Positions 27,500-37,099 of a stretch of 64,000 bases of DNA are shown in pieces. The position numbers and the translations under genes are program-made. Position 1 is the first letter of the stretch. Each line of letters begins with the position of its first letter. Source of the stretch: an uncultured Spirochaetota bacterium (GTDB lineage Bacteria > Spirochaetota > UBA4802 > UBA5550); NCBI GenBank assembly GCA_937872225.1, contig CALMRZ010000017.1, positions 156,325 to 220,324 of the forward strand, in the 5' to 3' direction. A model generated the notes under the pieces. The model was not told the DNA's origin. It saw only the letters and a program-made list of their open reading frames with translations, and did not search any database.

Positions 27500-28591
27500 T
27501 CAGCTGCTCAGGCGTATCGGATGCTTTATCTTCAAATCCTTGTATCCCAGCTTTGCATCTCCGGTAAAGGCATTTATGCAAAGGTATTCGTTCAGATCCG
27601 GTTTTTCCCCGGTATAGAGGGTGGATTCGATTTTTTCCCATGATTCAATCGTCTTCTCGCATGATGCGACGAGCAAACCGGGGACAGATTCATAATGGAG
27701 CCCGATCTTCCCGGCTGGATGTTCCCAGCGCTCCCGGTGGAGATTGAGTATGTTTTTATTAAATCGTTTGTTCATGGGATACCGGATGATAAGATCGGAA
27801 AATAAAATAGTATTCTTCCTGATATATCTGAAAAAATCGGCCAGCCTCAGATTGTTTGAACGTTTCAAACGGTATGCCAGACTGATGTAATAGGGCAGCA
27901 GATCAAGGTGGCTGATGGGGAGAACAGTATCAGAACTTGGTTTTCTTGATTTGAACAACAGGATGCTCCGATATATCTCCGGGTAAGCCTTTTCCAATGA
28001 ATCAAGGATAAATTCTTTTACCGATTTATCCATCAATGTGATGTGATGCTGTTTCCTCACGGGCAGCATCTCATCCAGCCTGAAGGGGAATTCCTTGCTC
28101 CTCTCATCATGATACTGCAGAAAATTATCGATATTGTATTCAAAGAGGAGATTCTGCTCGCGGTAATAATTGATCTCTTTTTTTGTGTTGCCGTTCGGAA
28201 AACCGGAATAATAAAAAATGTAAGGATGGAATACGGCGTCCGTGATGATATGAGAAATAAAACCATACAGGTAAGCCCTCTGGACCGCGGCCCATTCGGT
28301 ATTTTTATCAGGGTACGTTACTACCTTGGTTATCATCGCATGGAGGAGCTTCTGGAAACCTCCATCATGAAGAAAGAATGATATATCATTGTTTTCTATG
28401 CCGACTTCGCCGCGTTTCAGCATGAAGTCGAATATGTTCGGACCCAGGGTGCCGAAGAGACCAGCGGTAAAATTCTCGGGGGTATGAAACAGCGCTTCTA
28501 CAGATCTATGGAGATAACTTTTTTTTTCTCTCTTCGATAACGATGAGATGACTTCCTTGAGGACCCTGCTGTGTGTAACTATACCTGGCAT
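27500..28591 (-). CDS. Zinc-dependent phospholipase C-like protein
   Basis: A 363-residue protein beginning MPGIVTHSRVL, with GTLGPNIFDFML, HDGGFQKLLHAMI and AYLYGFISHIITDAVFHPYI. These His/Asp-rich blocks are the hallmark of the zinc-dependent phospholipase C-like family common in anaerobes. No signal peptide is seen. Lipid hydrolysis is likely but unproven for this group. ATG 28591 is preferred over a TTG eight codons upstream. It lies 44 nt after the TatT-like lipoprotein gene and is third in a minus-strand operon. Confidence 0.75.
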   Translation of the reverse strand: MPGIVTHSRVLKEVISSLSKREKKSYLHRSVEALFHTPENFTAGLFGTLGPNIFDFMLKRGEVGIENNDISFFLHDGGFQKLLHAMITKVVTYPDKNTEWAAVQRAYLYGFISHIITDAVFHPYIFYYSGFPNGNTKKEINYYREQNLLFEYNIDNFLQYHDERSKEFPFRLDEMLPVRKQHHITLMDKSVKEFILDSLEKAYPEIYRSILLFKSRKPSSDTVLPISHLDLLPYYISLAYRLKRSNNLRLADFFRYIRKNTILFSDLIIRYPMNKRFNKNILNLHRERWEHPAGKIGLHYESVPGLLVASCEKTIESWEKIESTLYTGEKPDLNEYLCINAFTGDAKLGYKDLKIKHPIRLSS

Positions 28592-28635
28592 AGGATTGTA
28601 TCCGGATGCTTGCAAGACCGCGTTTCAGCAGAGTC

Positions 28636-29484
28636 CTACTTTGTCGCTTTTTTCTTCAATGCGTCAATTTCGGTGCGCCATTTTTTTGAGTAATAAAGGC
28701 CCCAAATCTCAGGTACTGAAAGTCTCTCGGCAATATCGAGAACCTGGAGAGCTTTTTCATTGTTGTCATCCTGCATCAGAGCTTCGGCGTAAAATATGAA
28801 GTTCTGGGGATGTTCAGGATATTTTTTTATAGCCTGTTCAAGAAGCTCCAGTGATTTGTCAAGATCACCGATCCCGCTTGGCCAGGCCGGGGCCTTGAGG
28901 TACATCATGCCGAGAACGCGCAACGGGCCCCCCGCGTCGAGCTGTTCGACCTTTTGTGCTGTTTTTAACGCTTCGTGGATTTCCGGAAGCTTGCCCAGGG
29001 CAAATAATCCCTTCATCTGGACTATTAAACCCTGGTTGAGGGCAAAATAATAGCATGCCTCCGGATTTGACTGATCTATGCCGATTGAACGGGCGGCTTT
29101 TACTCCAATCTCGGCGCTTTTTTTGATTTTATCCTCATCGCCGTCAATGGAGTCCGCAACTAAAAAAGCAACGCGGGAAAGTACAAGGGCTGCAGATTTG
29201 CTCTTTTTATCAAGAAAGTTTGCCTGGACGGCAAGACGCAGGGCATAGACCTTCTGCCCGAAGGGAGCTGACCGCGTGCCAAGGGTGTCGGCGACGTCAG
29301 TCAGCGCCTTCGGGTTATTATAAATTGGCAACAGCCTGATATCGGCCTGGAACCAGTCCGGTTCATTAATATCAGAGGCCTTTACTTTCTCATTTGTTTT
29401 GACCAGTTCCTGGTGAATTCCACATCCGGTTAAAAGAAGCAGAATTAATAAACTACTTGCCGCCTTCATATTTGGTAATTTCAT
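28636..29484 (-). CDS. TatT-like TPR lipoprotein
   Basis: A 282-residue lipoprotein: signal peptide with lipobox LLTGC near residue 21, then helical repeats. The C-terminal block WPSGIGDLDKSLELLEQAIK followed by HPQNFIFYAEAL is typical of TatT, the TPR partner of TRAP-type substrate-binding proteins first described in Treponema pallidum. It overlaps the preceding binding-protein gene by 32 nt. In T. pallidum TatT pairs with a DctP-type protein, whereas here the partner is PhnD-like. No TRAP membrane subunit is in the window. Confidence 0.8.
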   Translation of the reverse strand: MKLPNMKAASSLLILLLLTGCGIHQELVKTNEKVKASDINEPDWFQADIRLLPIYNNPKALTDVADTLGTRSAPFGQKVYALRLAVQANFLDKKSKSAALVLSRVAFLVADSIDGDEDKIKKSAEIGVKAARSIGIDQSNPEACYYFALNQGLIVQMKGLFALGKLPEIHEALKTAQKVEQLDAGGPLRVLGMMYLKAPAWPSGIGDLDKSLELLEQAIKKYPEHPQNFIFYAEALMQDDNNEKALQVLDIAERLSVPEIWGLYYSKKWRTEIDALKKKATK

Positions 29485-30316
29485 CTTTAAGTGTCCCCGC
29501 TTCGAGTTTATTAAAACCGTCTATGCCGAAATTCTTGCATGCTTCTTTCGTATCGGCCTGGTTGCACATTCTGGTCACCGCATTAACTATTTTTTCTTTT
29601 ACGGCATTGTTCGTTTTTGTGTTTGCCATCATCAGGCCCAAAGCCGGCATCTGCGGGGACTGATAGAGCACTTCGATTTTGCTGAACACATCAAGGCTCT
29701 TGAGACTGGCATACTGCATATTGTTGAGAAGAACGGCGTCTACCTGTCCGGAGGTGAGTTTGCGAACGGCTGAAAGGGGCCTGTTGGAGGGCTTCAATTG
29801 GAAATGCTTTGCAATGTCAATTTTGTTTTCGAAAATCAGCTTGTTGATAAATTTTACATCTTCGTACAGAACATTGCCGGCAAGAACTTTTCCCTTCAGC
29901 TGCTTGAGTGACTTGTATGATCCTTTCTTGACGATAAGAACATATTGTTCCCTGTCATCATTGTCTATCTTTACCGCGGCAAGGGGCACCAGGTCCATCG
30001 ATTTTTTATTGGCAAGGTAAAATCCGATTGATCCCATGATATAGGAATTTTTGTTTTCGCGAATGTAGGTTTTTGCATCGTTTATATTGTTGAAATATTT
30101 TCCCTGCAGGGAATCTTTTTTCATGGATGTCAATTTTGCCAGTGACGTCATGAACTGGTTTATGATCTTATCGCCTTCAACGCCGGTGTCGGGACCGCCG
30201 AGAAATATAACGGCAAAATTAATTTTCTCGGCGCCGTAGCCGGGCGTGCGCAGCGTGGAGAAGATAAAACCGCATAGAAAGATGGCCATTAGCGCTATGA
30301 GTCTTTTCGTGTTCAT
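29453..30316 (-). CDS. PhnD-like periplasmic substrate-binding protein
   Basis: A 287-residue protein with a signal peptide (RLIALMAIFLCGFIFS, cleavage after GYGA). The segments INFAVIFLG, YIMGSIGFYLANKK, DREQYVLIVKKGSYKSLKQLKGK and GQVDAVLLNNMQYASLK give a type 2 periplasmic-binding fold of the PhnD/TAXI kind. Ligand unknown. An AAAGGAG site lies 9 nt before the ATG. It leads an operon with a TatT-like lipoprotein and a phospholipase C-like gene, and no ABC permease or ATPase is present. The divergent neighbour across a 784-bp gap is an MMPL transporter. Confidence 0.75.
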   Translation of the reverse strand: MNTKRLIALMAIFLCGFIFSTLRTPGYGAEKINFAVIFLGGPDTGVEGDKIINQFMTSLAKLTSMKKDSLQGKYFNNINDAKTYIRENKNSYIMGSIGFYLANKKSMDLVPLAAVKIDNDDREQYVLIVKKGSYKSLKQLKGKVLAGNVLYEDVKFINKLIFENKIDIAKHFQLKPSNRPLSAVRKLTSGQVDAVLLNNMQYASLKSLDVFSKIEVLYQSPQMPALGLMMANTKTNNAVKEKIVNAVTRMCNQADTKEACKNFGIDGFNKLEAGTLKDEITKYEGGK

Positions 30317-31100
30317 CGGGTAATTCTCCTTTGTTCAGTGTTAAATTTGGAACTGTATATAAACAGGCTCAAAGAGTATCATAAAAAACTGGCGGATAGT
30401 GTTTTGTAAAAATGTTGAATCATACATGAATTTTGGCATTTGATTCACAATACTATTCCGGCGTTGTAAAGGCGGTCTATAAACATAAACATTTTTTCAT
30501 TTATTTCATGTATGTCAACGAATTTTTATAATCCGCAATTTTCCAGCCCTATCTATTATCGCTATAACAGCGAATATCTTTAATACCTGTTAGACACAAG
30601 ATTTTTAAAAAAAGTTTGCTAATAATACGAAATATGGTGTAATTGAGTAATTTTATGGCTGGATGATAGAATGTATTAAATTATTATCAATAATAATACT
30701 TTTATACGTTCAAACGAAAGATGTACCTGCTATGCGCACTTGCTGTTTCGAAAACTGTATGAACGCATAGCATTGACCTTATCATAAAGACAAAAATTTG
30801 CATTGCAATTATCATATGGAATTATAATCTAAAAAATGCTTGCGTCGAAATCAAGATGCTTTGTAAATAAGATTATTTTTCTTGTACATGAAAAATGCAC
30901 TAGAGTGGGGTACCGTATAGGATTAACTATTTTTTTGTTGATGCATTGTATAGTTTTCCCATTTTGAACGCAAGGTCATCGCTCTGTTGAATTGATACAA
31001 TATTTAGCGGCATATAGCAACTTAAATTAGAAAAATACTAATGGTACTATTGGTTTGCAGCACATGATAATCTATCAGAAAAAATATTAAAGAGAGCGCC
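30317..31100. other. Long AT-rich non-coding gap between divergent genes
   Basis: These 784 bp lack a credible gene on either strand. They hold an AT palindrome ATTATTA-tcaa-TAATAAT (30680-30697), a 9-bp inverted repeat described separately (30728-30772) and a TATAAT at 30823-30828 with a poorly spaced TTGCAT upstream. A clear ribosome site AAGAGAG precedes the MMPL gene. The length is unusual for this gene-dense window. Confidence 0.5.
30728..30772. repeat. Perfect 9-bp inverted repeat with 27-nt spacer
   Basis: TGCTATGCG (30728-30736) is the exact complement of CGCATAGCA (30764-30772). The spacer contains a second short palindrome, TTTCGAAA. This could be a binding site for a dimeric regulator or a structured RNA leader of the MMPL gene, about 330 nt before its start. 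Confidence 0.45.
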
Positions 31101-33950
31101 ATGCAAAAGAAAATTCTCGATTATATTTTCAATCTATCTGTTAAACGGGGAAAGTTGCTGCTGGTCATCATCGCAGTAATAACTGTCATACTGGGGGCTT
31201 TCATACCGAGGCTTATTATTTCATCATCCCAGCAGAATCTTATTCCGAAAAATGATCCGGAACAGGCCCGGTACATTCAGTATAACAAGGAATTCGGGTC
31301 ATCGGAAAACTTGATCATTATTCTGGAAGGAGACAGCGATCACTGCAAACAGGTTGCAGATGACGTGGCGCAGGAACTTGAGAAAGAACAGAAATGGGTC
31401 AAATCGGTATTTTATAAAATAGACACCAGCGTGCTCATAAAGCGGGCGCCCCTCTATATCTCTCTTGAGGACTTGAAAAAGGGCGTAGGGATCCTTCAGG
31501 CGAAAAAAACGTGGATAGATAAAATGCAGAATGTTTCAAATCTGTATGGCCTGCTGCAGGCCATAACGGTCAGCTTCAAAGAACCCAATGCCGATATAAG
31601 CCCAGACACGGCAGCAAAGATAATCAAATTTTTGAATGCCCTGTTCCAGGAGTGGAATGACTGGCTGGCAAATCCGAACCAGCACAAACTGAAAATAGCA
31701 CAGAAATTATCAATGGCCGGCTTCGCGGAAATGGCCAATCTTCAAAGCGACGGATATCTGTTCTCCCGCGATTTCAATATGATGTTTTTCTTCGTTCAGC
31801 CCCGGAACTATGTTGATGAAATAACATATTTAAAACCGTTCATGACCGACATCAGCAAGGCCTGCGACCGGGCTTTGAAGGCCCATCCTGAAGTACAAGG
31901 AAAAATTAAAATAGCATATACGGGCATGCCGGCCCATGTGCTTACCGAGACAGAGATCATCTATTCCGATGTCGGCAGCGCCGGGCTTGCTTCGGTTGTC
32001 ATAGTAACGCTGGTCCTCCTGATCGGTTTCCGTTCGATTAAAAAGACAATAATCGGGGTGATCCCGACCGTAACCGGCCTTGTTATTTCGCTGGGACTGA
32101 TCACCATTATTAATGGAAAGCTCAATCTTATCAGTTCGTCCTTCCTCGCCGTGCTCTTCGGCATCGGCATTGACTTCGGCATCTACCTGCTGCAGCGGAC
32201 CGAAGAGGAACTGGGAAACGGCCTGTCACAGAATGATGCCATCTATAAAGCTGTGGTCCTCACCAGCAGGTCTATTATCTCCGGGGGGATCACAACATCC
32301 CTCGCCTTCTTCGCCCTGTATCTTTCAAGTTTCCAGGGATATTCGGAACTGGGGATGGCCGCCGGCATCGGCCTGGTCGTTGTGCTGCTCACCACCTTCC
32401 TCATGATGCCGACGCTTCTTATGCTGATCCCCATCGAGGCGCGGGACTATCACCTCAAGGAAACCGTCACTGAAACGGTGAAGCTGGAACGGAAAAAGGT
32501 GCACCTGGTCATTATCGGCGTCGGTGTCCTGATCACCATCGCAAGCATCGTTGCCACCACCAGGATCAAGATGGACTATAATGTCCTGAAGATGATGCCC
32601 AGCAACTCGGAGTCGACGATTTACCAGCTGAAGATGGAGGACAACAGCGATTACAAGATGTCCTTCGCCATGATTACAGATAAGGACCTGAACAATCTAA
32701 AGGCTATAACCGATAAGGTGAAGAACCTCCCGACGGTCAGCAAGGTCGATTCCTTGGCGGAACTTATCCCCGCTGATCAGGATGAAAAAATCAAAGTTAT
32801 CAGGAAATACAAGCCGATCCTGGGCAATTTCCGCATCACCCTGAAGGACAATAACCAGGAATCAGCTGATTATTTCGCTGTTCTTGACCAGATGAGCGCT
32901 TTCTTTGAAGATGCGCAGGAAAAGGCCTTTGCCGGGGGACAGACAAAGCTGGTGGAACAGATCGATACCCTGATGAAAAACATGGATGCGCTGAAAGGGA
33001 GATTATCGAAAGATAAAAACGGCGTAGACCTTGCCCGGACGAAGAAATTTGAAAAAGAGCTGTTCCATAATATTGAAAAGGGCACCCAGATAATACGGGA
33101 AAGCTTCAATCCGACTAAAATCACGGAAGAAACCTTCCCGAAGGAGATCATAAGCAGGTTTAAAAGTCCCCAGGGAACCTATGTGGCCATGGTATCCCCC
33201 AGGGGTTCCATTTGGGATATCGATTTCCTGGACAAATTCGTGAATGACCTGAAAAAGATAACTCCCAACGTAACGGGCTTCCCTGTTACGCACAGGGTCT
33301 ATGTAAGGCAGGCTGCCAGCGCGGTTGTTGAAGCGATGATGTGGTCTTTCATTGTCATCCTCTTGCTGCTCATTTTTGACTTCCGCAAGGTCAATGAAGT
33401 GCTCCTTGCCTTGATGCCGCTGATAATCGGCATGCTCTGGCTGCAACTGGTCCTGTTTGTGCTAGGAATTGATTATAATGTCGCCAATATCGCGGGACTG
33501 CCTCTTCTCCTCGGCCTCGGGATTGTCTACGGACTCCGGATGGTCCACCGGTGGAGGGAGGACAAGACCATAACCGCCTTTGCGGCGACAAAAACAACGG
33601 GAAAGGGACTCGCCTTTGCCGCTCTTGCGATTATGGTCGGTCTATTCAGTATAGTGCCGGCTCGCCATAATGGGGTTTCCGCGTTCGGTTTGATCCTGTT
33701 TATCGGGATCATATCCTGCGTGTTTACAGCCCTTATTATTCTTCCCGCAGCCATCGACTATATATATTTACTGAAGAACAAGGACGGTGGCCCGAATATT
33801 GAGGAAGCAGAGCCTGAAGCAGTATCAGTCACGAAACGTCCGGAGACCATGAAAAAGGCCTCTCAACCAAAATCGAAAAAACAGGCAAACAAAGGCAAAG
33901 GCGTGAAGGCGAAAAAAATGGCAAAAAAAGCGGCCAAGAAGAAGAAATGA
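31101..33950 (+). CDS. RND/MMPL-family transporter (HAE3/HpnN type)
   Basis: A 949-residue inner-membrane exporter with two RND repeats, each with one N-terminal helix, a periplasmic loop and a bundle of five or six helices. Typical blocks are SSSFLAVLFGIGIDFGIYLLQRTEEEL in the first half and its degenerate match near NIAGLPLLLGLGIVYGLRMV in the second. Such proteins move hydrophobic molecules such as hopanoids or lipids. The last ~35 residues form a lysine- and alanine-rich cytosolic tail (KKMAKKAAKKKK), which is unusual. It diverges from a PhnD-like/TatT/phospholipase operon, which would suit lipid traffic. Confidence 0.85.
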   Translation: MQKKILDYIFNLSVKRGKLLLVIIAVITVILGAFIPRLIISSSQQNLIPKNDPEQARYIQYNKEFGSSENLIIILEGDSDHCKQVADDVAQELEKEQKWVKSVFYKIDTSVLIKRAPLYISLEDLKKGVGILQAKKTWIDKMQNVSNLYGLLQAITVSFKEPNADISPDTAAKIIKFLNALFQEWNDWLANPNQHKLKIAQKLSMAGFAEMANLQSDGYLFSRDFNMMFFFVQPRNYVDEITYLKPFMTDISKACDRALKAHPEVQGKIKIAYTGMPAHVLTETEIIYSDVGSAGLASVVIVTLVLLIGFRSIKKTIIGVIPTVTGLVISLGLITIINGKLNLISSSFLAVLFGIGIDFGIYLLQRTEEELGNGLSQNDAIYKAVVLTSRSIISGGITTSLAFFALYLSSFQGYSELGMAAGIGLVVVLLTTFLMMPTLLMLIPIEARDYHLKETVTETVKLERKKVHLVIIGVGVLITIASIVATTRIKMDYNVLKMMPSNSESTIYQLKMEDNSDYKMSFAMITDKDLNNLKAITDKVKNLPTVSKVDSLAELIPADQDEKIKVIRKYKPILGNFRITLKDNNQESADYFAVLDQMSAFFEDAQEKAFAGGQTKLVEQIDTLMKNMDALKGRLSKDKNGVDLARTKKFEKELFHNIEKGTQIIRESFNPTKITEETFPKEIISRFKSPQGTYVAMVSPRGSIWDIDFLDKFVNDLKKITPNVTGFPVTHRVYVRQAASAVVEAMMWSFIVILLLLIFDFRKVNEVLLALMPLIIGMLWLQLVLFVLGIDYNVANIAGLPLLLGLGIVYGLRMVHRWREDKTITAFAATKTTGKGLAFAALAIMVGLFSIVPARHNGVSAFGLILFIGIISCVFTALIILPAAIDYIYLLKNKDGGPNIEEAEPEAVSVTKRPETMKKASQPKSKKQANKGKGVKAKKMAKKAAKKKK

Positions 33951-34017
33951 TCGCCATAACTCTGTCACCGAACCGTCAGCCAAAAAGCGGTAAATCATTA
34001 CACCATGACATCCGGAA

Positions 34018-34044
34018 GGGCATCAATCATTGATGCCCTCTTTT
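34018..34044 (+). terminator. Rho-independent terminator of the MMPL gene
   Basis: GGGCATCA (34018-34025) pairs with TGATGCCC (34031-34038) across a 5-nt loop and is followed by TCTTTT. Confidence 0.88.
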
Positions 34045-34210
34045 ATTGTGTCGCTGCATTGACTCGTTATCGGTATATTTTTTATTCATTGCCTTGACTG
34101 ATTGAAACTTATCTGCTACTGTATCACATTACGTTCCATATCGTGATTTGCTGATTGGATTATCAAGAACCGGGTTGTATGCGGTCCCAATCCGCGATGA
34201 AGAGGCGGCC

Positions 34211-35232
34211 ATGAAAAGGAATGTTCTAGCGCTGTCGGCGGGTATCTGCGGTTATTGGTTCTTGTCTCATGCCGATGACGCAACCGAAAAGAGCAGGGTC
34301 ACATCGGTCAAGCTGTATCAGGATCAGGCCGCCATTGTACGGCAGGTGGATGGAAAGGCGGTCAGGGGCCTTAATACTGTTGTTGTCATCAATCTATCAC
34401 CGCTTCTCTGCGACTGGTCCGTACGGGGAAGTCTTCCGGCCAGCTTCGCCGGCAGGACAAATTCTTGTAAGGTGGAGCACAAGGCCCTGGTAAAAAAAAG
34501 ACAGCAGCGTATAGTCACCATCGAGGAAAAATTTGAGCTGCTTCGCGATAAGGACCATGTCGCTGTCGACGATCTGAAAAATATTCATTACCAGGAAAAA
34601 TTTCTCAATTCGGCCTTTGAATTTGCGAATGCCAATGTTTTAAAAGAGATTGCCACGCGCATTCCTTAGATACGTCTTGGGGACAATACCCTGGAATATG
34701 TCACCGCCAAGAGATCATCCCTGCTGCGTGAAAAAAGGAAGATTGAAAAAGAGAGGGAAAAGATCGGCAAAGAGATCTAGATGTGGGAATTTGAGCTGTC
34801 GCAGATTGCGGGAACCGTATATTGCAGGAATTATCAATCGTTGAACAAGGCAATACTGGATAACCGTTCATCGATGGCAATTCAGCAATACGCGGACAAT
34901 ACCGGGCAGTATGAAGAAAAGAAAAGGACATTCAAGAATGCGACCGAAAAAGTGGACATCGAAAGAAGGCTGATTGTGAGCTTATGCTCCCCTGAAAACA
35001 GGGAGGTTGGGCTTGCCGTCAGCTGTGTCATGCCCCAGACCAGCTGGCAGATGAAGTATGGTATAAGGGCCAGCAGTAAAAATAGAAACGTCTTCTGAAG
35101 GATGATGAATTTGGAAATAAGACAGGTTATATTCAGGGAATGCGGAAATGGAAATTCGTTATGGATCCCCATTCTCAAAAAATCATAACCTATGATGTTA
35201 TAATAACCTTTGATAAAGAATCAAGGACATGA
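34211..35232 (+). pseudogene. Decayed muiA-like (DUF4139) gene
   Basis: The reading frame starts with a signal peptide (ATG 34211, GAAGAGG upstream) and a MuiA-like N-terminal domain (VTSVKLYQDQAAIVRQVDG). It is broken by in-frame TAG at 34667 and TAG at 34778, yet the same frame continues with coherent coiled-coil and MuiA-like sequence up to SWQMKYGIRA, then TGA at 35096. A C-terminal MuiA-like piece (WKFVMDPHSQKIITYDVII) then appears in another frame and ends at 35232. The central region of the family is missing, so there was also a large deletion. TAG is an ordinary stop elsewhere in the window, so recoding is not the explanation. Confidence 0.8.
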
Positions 35233-37010
35233 GGTCTGCGTTAATCATGAAGCATAAAAAGACATTCCAGAGAAAGACAAAGATTATATGCACTCTGGGG
35301 CCGGCTACCGATGAAGGGGACATCCTCCGGAAACTTTTTCTGAACGGCATGAATGTCGCGCGCCTGAATTTTTCCCATGGGAACCATGAAGAGCACCTGA
35401 AACGGGTGGAACATTTTAAAAGCATCCGCGATGAACTGGGCATGCCGGTCGGTCTCATGCTTGATACCAGGGGACCGGAAATCAGGATCAAACAGTTTGC
35501 AAACAGGGAGGTAACGCTCGCCGAGGGATCGACCTTCACCTTCACGACAAGGGACGTGGCCGGTACGGATACCATCGTTTCGGTCGCCTATGCTGGGTTC
35601 CCCGAAGTCGTGCACAGGGGCGACACGCTCCTGCTGGATGACGGGCTTATCGGGATGAAGGTGACCGGCACCGGCGATACCGAGGTTACCTGTGAGGTCA
35701 TCTACGGAGGCGTCCTGAGCAACAATAAAAAGATAAATATACCGGGCGCGGCAAACAACCTCCCCTTCATCACGGAAAAGGACCGTGATGACATACTATT
35801 CGGAATCAGGAATGATTTTGATTTTATCGCCGCTTCTTTTGTCAGGAATTCAAATGATATAAAAGACCTCAGGGAAATTCTGAGGAAAAACAGCGGCGAA
35901 GGGATAAAAATAATTTCCAAGATAGAGATTCGGGAAGGAGTGGATAATATTGATGATATCATACGCGTCAGCGACGGCATTATGATAGCCCGGGGCGATA
36001 TGGGCGTGGAAATACCCTTTGAGGAGCTGCCTTCCATACAGAAAAGCATCATACGGAAATGTTACAACGCCGGGAAGACGGTCATCACGGCGACACAGAT
36101 GCTTGATTCCATGATTCGCAATCCGCGGCCGACACGGGCGGAGATCACCGACGTGGCGAATGCAATTTATGACGGGACCAGCGCCATCATGCTTTCGGGA
36201 GAGACCTCCGTCGGGAAGTATCCCATAGATTCCATCCGCACCATGTCGAAAATAGCCGTAGAAACGGAATATGATATAGACTATGTCAAGAGGTTCAATG
36301 GTGCCCCCATTTCCGTTTCGAGGAATGTGACCAACGCGGTGAGCCGCGCAGCCTGCGAGACGGCCCATATACTCGGGGCGTCCGCCATTGTATGCGTGAC
36401 GAAATCGGGGCACACCGCGCACATGGTTTCAAAGCACCATCCCGCCTGCCCGATACTGGCGGTGACCACATCGAAAAAAATATACAACCAGCTCTCCCTC
36501 GACTGGGGGGTGTTCCCGGACATCACCGGGAGAAAGGATTCCACCGATGAAGTATTTCAACAGGCTGTCGTCAGGGCGTCCGAATCCAAGCTGGTCAACA
36601 ACGGCGATCTCATTGTCATCACCGGAGGGATGATCGCCGATGTGAGCGGCACCACCAACACGATCAAGGTGCATATCGTGGGGGACGTACTCCTGGAAGG
36701 AGAAGGGATTACGAATACCAGGGCAAGCGGGCAGGTCTGCGTGATCGGCAAACCGGAAGAGGTGCAGGGATTCAATGCCGGGGAAATAATGGTGGTCAGG
36801 GAAACAAACGATGATATCCTGGCCGTCATGAAGAATGCCGCGGCCATAGTCACCGAAGAAGGTGCTGATTCGCGGACAGTGATCGTGGGGAAAGCGCTCG
36901 GGATCCCGGTCGTGGCAGGAGCCCAGGCGGCGACAGAAATTTTGAAGGGCGGAACGGTCGTAACGGTAGACGGCGGAACCGGAAGGGTTTACAGCGGTCT
37001 CAAGGATTGA
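35229..37010 (+). CDS. pyk: Pyruvate kinase with C-terminal PEP-utiliser domain
   Basis: A 593-residue enzyme making ATP and pyruvate from phosphoenolpyruvate. It has RLNFSHGNHEEH, MLDTRGPEIR, the active lysine in ISKIEIREG, the metal-binding IMIARGDMGVEIP and the block ATQMLDSMIRNPRPTRAE. The last ~110 residues (AAAIVTEEGADSRTVIVGKA) form the extra PEP-utilising mobile domain also found in Bacillus-type pyruvate kinases. The ATG at 35229 overlaps the end of the muiA relic; an ATG six codons later is an alternative. Confidence 0.96.
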   Translation: MRSALIMKHKKTFQRKTKIICTLGPATDEGDILRKLFLNGMNVARLNFSHGNHEEHLKRVEHFKSIRDELGMPVGLMLDTRGPEIRIKQFANREVTLAEGSTFTFTTRDVAGTDTIVSVAYAGFPEVVHRGDTLLLDDGLIGMKVTGTGDTEVTCEVIYGGVLSNNKKINIPGAANNLPFITEKDRDDILFGIRNDFDFIAASFVRNSNDIKDLREILRKNSGEGIKIISKIEIREGVDNIDDIIRVSDGIMIARGDMGVEIPFEELPSIQKSIIRKCYNAGKTVITATQMLDSMIRNPRPTRAEITDVANAIYDGTSAIMLSGETSVGKYPIDSIRTMSKIAVETEYDIDYVKRFNGAPISVSRNVTNAVSRAACETAHILGASAIVCVTKSGHTAHMVSKHHPACPILAVTTSKKIYNQLSLDWGVFPDITGRKDSTDEVFQQAVVRASESKLVNNGDLIVITGGMIADVSGTTNTIKVHIVGDVLLEGEGITNTRASGQVCVIGKPEEVQGFNAGEIMVVRETNDDILAVMKNAAAIVTEEGADSRTVIVGKALGIPVVAGAQAATEILKGGTVVTVDGGTGRVYSGLKD

Positions 37011-37035
37011 GACCGTCTGGCTACGTTGAATTGTC

Positions 37036-37064
37036 TTGACGCACCGACGGTGGATGGGTATACT
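37036..37064 (+). promoter_or_regulatory. Promoter of the vanW-led envelope cluster
   Basis: TTGACG (37036-37041) and TATACT (37059-37064) are exactly 17 bp apart, 36 nt before the vanW ATG. This is among the best promoter matches in the window. Confidence 0.7.
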
Positions 37065-37099
37065 AGCGGTACGATCAATCTTTTTGATTTGGGTGGCCA

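Noticed and set aside
34667-34780. Possible amber recoding (pyrrolysine or suppressor tRNA) in the muiA-like gene
   Set aside because: TAG ends many genes in the window (for example at 102, 9407, 25522 and 59694), and the gene has lost its centre and its frame, so decay explains the stops.
36996-37014. Hairpin GGTCTCA...TGAGACC at the end of pyk as a terminator
   Set aside because: The stem overlaps the last codons of pyk and has no T run, so termination is not supported.
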